This document shows, piece by piece, positions 6,535-8,134 of a stretch of DNA of 8,134 bases. The stretch is from Bacillota bacterium (lineage in GTDB: Bacteria; Bacillota; Clostridia; Clostridiales; Clostridiaceae): assembly GCA_023427705.1 (NCBI GenBank), contig JAEZAL010000354.1:1-8134 (forward strand), given 5' to 3'. Within the stretch, counting starts at the first letter, position 1. Each line of letters begins with the position of its first letter. Position numbers and translations under genes: made by a program. The notes under the pieces are model-generated. The model was not told where the DNA came from. It worked only from the letters and a program-made list of their open reading frames with translations, and made no database searches.

Positions 6535-7422
6535 ATGCATATTGATAGCTTAAATTATTTTTTCCAAGTTGCTAATTCCAAAAGTATTTCAACTGTTGCA
6601 AAAAATGCGCATATTTCACAATCTGCACTTAGTCAACAAATTTCAAAATTAGAAAACAAGCTAAATGTACAACTCTTTAATAGAACTAATAAAGGGGTAT
6701 CTTTAACTTCTGAAGGTGAAATCTTATTTAAATATGCTGAATCAATTTTAACTTCTTACGATAAAATGCAAGAGGAGTTATTAAATTCAATAAATAAGAA
6801 AAAATATGTATCTATTGAATCTGTTGAGTCAATTGGATTAACTATTTTACCTATGGCTATTTCTAGATTGAAGAAACATTTTGCTTCTTATACAATTAAT
6901 CTTAATACTATAGATTGTTGCTCAAAATCTAACTTGCTAAATAACTTATGTGATATTTTTATTTGTTATAGTGAACCAGAAAAAACTAGTGGTTTAACAA
7001 CAAAATTAATTGGAAGTGACGAAATACTTTTAGTTGCTGATAGAAAATTTTCAATAAACTCTATAAAAAAAGAAGAGATATTTGATATCCCATTAATTTT
7101 TGCATCTGATAAGAATTGTTTAAAATCTCTAATATGCAATGAATTTAATTGTAATAATAAAGATTTAGATACTTCAAATGTTTTATATAGTACTAACTCT
7201 TATTTCTCAGCATTGAAAGGTGTTTCATCTAGTAAAGCAGCTACATTTATTCCTGCTAGTATATACAATAATTATCATTCATTACCTAATATTAAAATAA
7301 TTAAAATTGAAGATTTGTCTATTAAGATGCCTATATATATAAGCTATTTAGATTCATTTTATAAAATGAATTCTGAATTTATTAGATCATTAAAAAATAT
7401 ACTAAAGAGTTACTTAAATTAA
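6535..7422 (+). CDS. LysR-family transcriptional regulator
   Basis: This 295-residue protein has the normal length and layout of a LysR-type regulator. An N-terminal winged helix-turn-helix covers about residues 1-62; SISTVAKNAHISQSALSQQI is the helix-turn-helix, followed by KLENKLNVQLFNR and the wing TNKGVSLTSEGE. A linker helix follows to about residue 90, then a substrate-binding effector domain to the C-terminus. It would act as a tetramer in the cytoplasm and respond to a small molecule that cannot be named here. Start: ATG 6535 with AGGAG 6 bases upstream. It is divergent from the solute-binding protein gene, with a T-N11-A dyad between them, so that gene and the regulator itself are the most likely targets. 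Its last codons are part of a hairpin shared with the opposing prenyl synthase gene. Family assignment is firm; target and inducer are inferred or unknown. Confidence 0.93.
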   Translation: MHIDSLNYFFQVANSKSISTVAKNAHISQSALSQQISKLENKLNVQLFNRTNKGVSLTSEGEILFKYAESILTSYDKMQEELLNSINKKKYVSIESVESIGLTILPMAISRLKKHFASYTINLNTIDCCSKSNLLNNLCDIFICYSEPEKTSGLTTKLIGSDEILLVADRKFSINSIKKEEIFDIPLIFASDKNCLKSLICNEFNCNNKDLDTSNVLYSTNSYFSALKGVSSSKAATFIPASIYNNYHSLPNIKIIKIEDLSIKMPIYISYLDSFYKMNSEFIRSLKNILKSYLN

Positions 7423-7437
7423 GCAACTCTTTAGTAT
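7399..7437 (-). terminator. Long hairpin spanning two convergent gene ends, intrinsic terminator mainly for the minus strand
   Basis: ATACTAAAGAGTT (7399-7411) pairs perfectly with AACTCTTTAGTAT (7425-7437), a 13-bp stem. After an A-C mismatch, an inner CTT/AAG stem closes a small loop. Read on the minus strand, the stem is followed after one base by six T residues (complement of 7392-7397), so it is a convincing terminator for the prenyl synthase gene. On the plus strand no T-run follows, so termination of the LysR transcript would be weaker. The arms lie inside the last codons of both genes. Confidence 0.75.
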
Positions 7438-8134
7438 GTCCTCTTTAGCAACCAACTTGCTATTTCTCTTATTACACTTTTATAAGCATTTTCTGGCAGC
7501 CTATCTATTCCCTTAAAGCACTTCTTAACATACTTTTCAGCTAGATCTTTAGCCATTTCTATACCTTTGTTTTCTCTAACTAAGTTTATTATTTCATTTA
7601 CATCTTCTTCAGTATAATGATCTTTTCCAAGAATATCTTTAAAAGCATCTTTATTACTTCTATAAGCATAAATTAAAGGAATTGTATAAATTCCTTGCCT
7701 CAAATCATTTGCTGCAGATTTTTTGATACTTTTATCGCTACCTTCATAATCTAAAATATCATCTATAATCTGAAATGCCATTCCTAAATTATGTCCGATA
7801 TTAGCAAGTTCTTTAGATACTTTTTCATCTGCATTACATTCTGCTGCACCTAAGTATAAAGATATTGAAAATAATTCAGCTGTTTTTCCAGATATTCTAC
7901 TTAAATAATCCTTTACTGAAAAATCCATAGAAAATCTAGAGTTTAATTGATTTACTTCTCCCATACATATCTTTGACATAGCTCTTGAATCAACTTTTAT
8001 TGCTTGTAATGAATCATTAGTAGCTAAAAGTTTGAAACATACACAGAAAAGATAATCTCCTATATATACGGCATAATCTTTTCCATACTTAGATTGAATA
8101 GTTTCTTGGCCTCTTCTAAGCTTAGAGTCATCTA
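7431..8134 (-). CDS. trans-polyprenyl diphosphate synthase, C-terminal part, cut by the window edge
   Basis: The frame is open to the right edge, showing the last 233 residues of a protein that normally has about 300-330. It condenses isopentenyl diphosphate units onto an allylic diphosphate to make a long all-trans prenyl chain, in the cytoplasm or at the membrane face. The visible part begins DDSKLRRG, the end of the first Asp-rich motif with the following Arg pair. Next come YIGDYLF, GEVNQL, a SGKTAELF lysine segment and the second Asp-rich motif QIIDDILDYEG, then a DLRQGIYTIPLIYA segment. An internal Met at 7979 could be mistaken for the start, but the conserved motifs continue upstream of it. 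This fits a hepta/octaprenyl synthase catalytic subunit used for a quinone side chain, but a shorter-chain enzyme cannot be excluded because the size-determining residues before the first motif lie outside the window. It is convergent with the LysR gene and ends in a strong hairpin. Confidence 0.88.
   Translation of the reverse strand, partial: DDSKLRRGQETIQSKYGKDYAVYIGDYLFCVCFKLLATNDSLQAIKVDSRAMSKICMGEVNQLNSRFSMDFSVKDYLSRISGKTAELFSISLYLGAAECNADEKVSKELANIGHNLGMAFQIIDDILDYEGSDKSIKKSAANDLRQGIYTIPLIYAYRSNKDAFKDILGKDHYTEEDVNEIINLVRENKGIEMAKDLAEKYVKKCFKGIDRLPENAYKSVIREIASWLLKRTY

Noticed and set aside
7431..7979. A complete 182-residue prenyl synthase starting at Met 7979
   Set aside because: The frame continues to the window edge with conserved motifs (DDSKLRRG, YIGDYLF) upstream, so the Met is internal and the gene is truncated by the window.

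Overview
The window is very AT-rich on both strands, uses mostly A/T-ending codons, and carries strong AGGAGG-type ribosome binding sites. It encodes CotS-family spore coat proteins. Together these point to an endospore-forming Firmicute, most likely a Clostridium in the strict sense. That assignment is inferred from composition and gene content; no rRNA or marker gene is present.

Positions 1-5289 form a spore-coat/glycan locus. Two paralogous GT4 glycosyltransferases (75-1193 and 4168-5289, both +) flank three tightly spaced minus-strand genes (4043 down to 1224) of the CotS family, which has an aminoglycoside-phosphotransferase-like kinase fold. The first and third genes of this operon keep the catalytic HxD and DFD motifs. 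The short middle gene aligns with them but has lost both, so it looks like a pseudokinase. The operon starts from a good match to a mother-cell sigma-K promoter (4072-4100). In Bacillus subtilis a GT4 protein (CotSA) and CotS-type kinases are neighbours and coat components, so this locus probably builds or modifies the outer spore surface late in sporulation.

Positions 5286-7422 form a second module. An orphan family-1 extracellular solute-binding protein (-) is divergent from a LysR-type regulator (+). The 130-bp gap between them has back-to-back sigma-A-like promoters and a T-N11-A dyad, the usual layout for a LysR regulator that controls itself and its divergent neighbour. The binding protein has a membrane segment but no lipobox cysteine, and no permease or ATPase gene is visible.

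Positions 7431-8134 hold the C-terminal part of a trans-polyprenyl diphosphate synthase (-) that enters from beyond the right edge. It is convergent with the LysR gene, and a long hairpin spans the two gene ends.

No gene-free stretch exceeds 300 bases. The gaps at 4044-4167 and 6405-6534 are divergent promoter regions. I saw no tRNA, rRNA, CRISPR array, insertion sequence or riboswitch.
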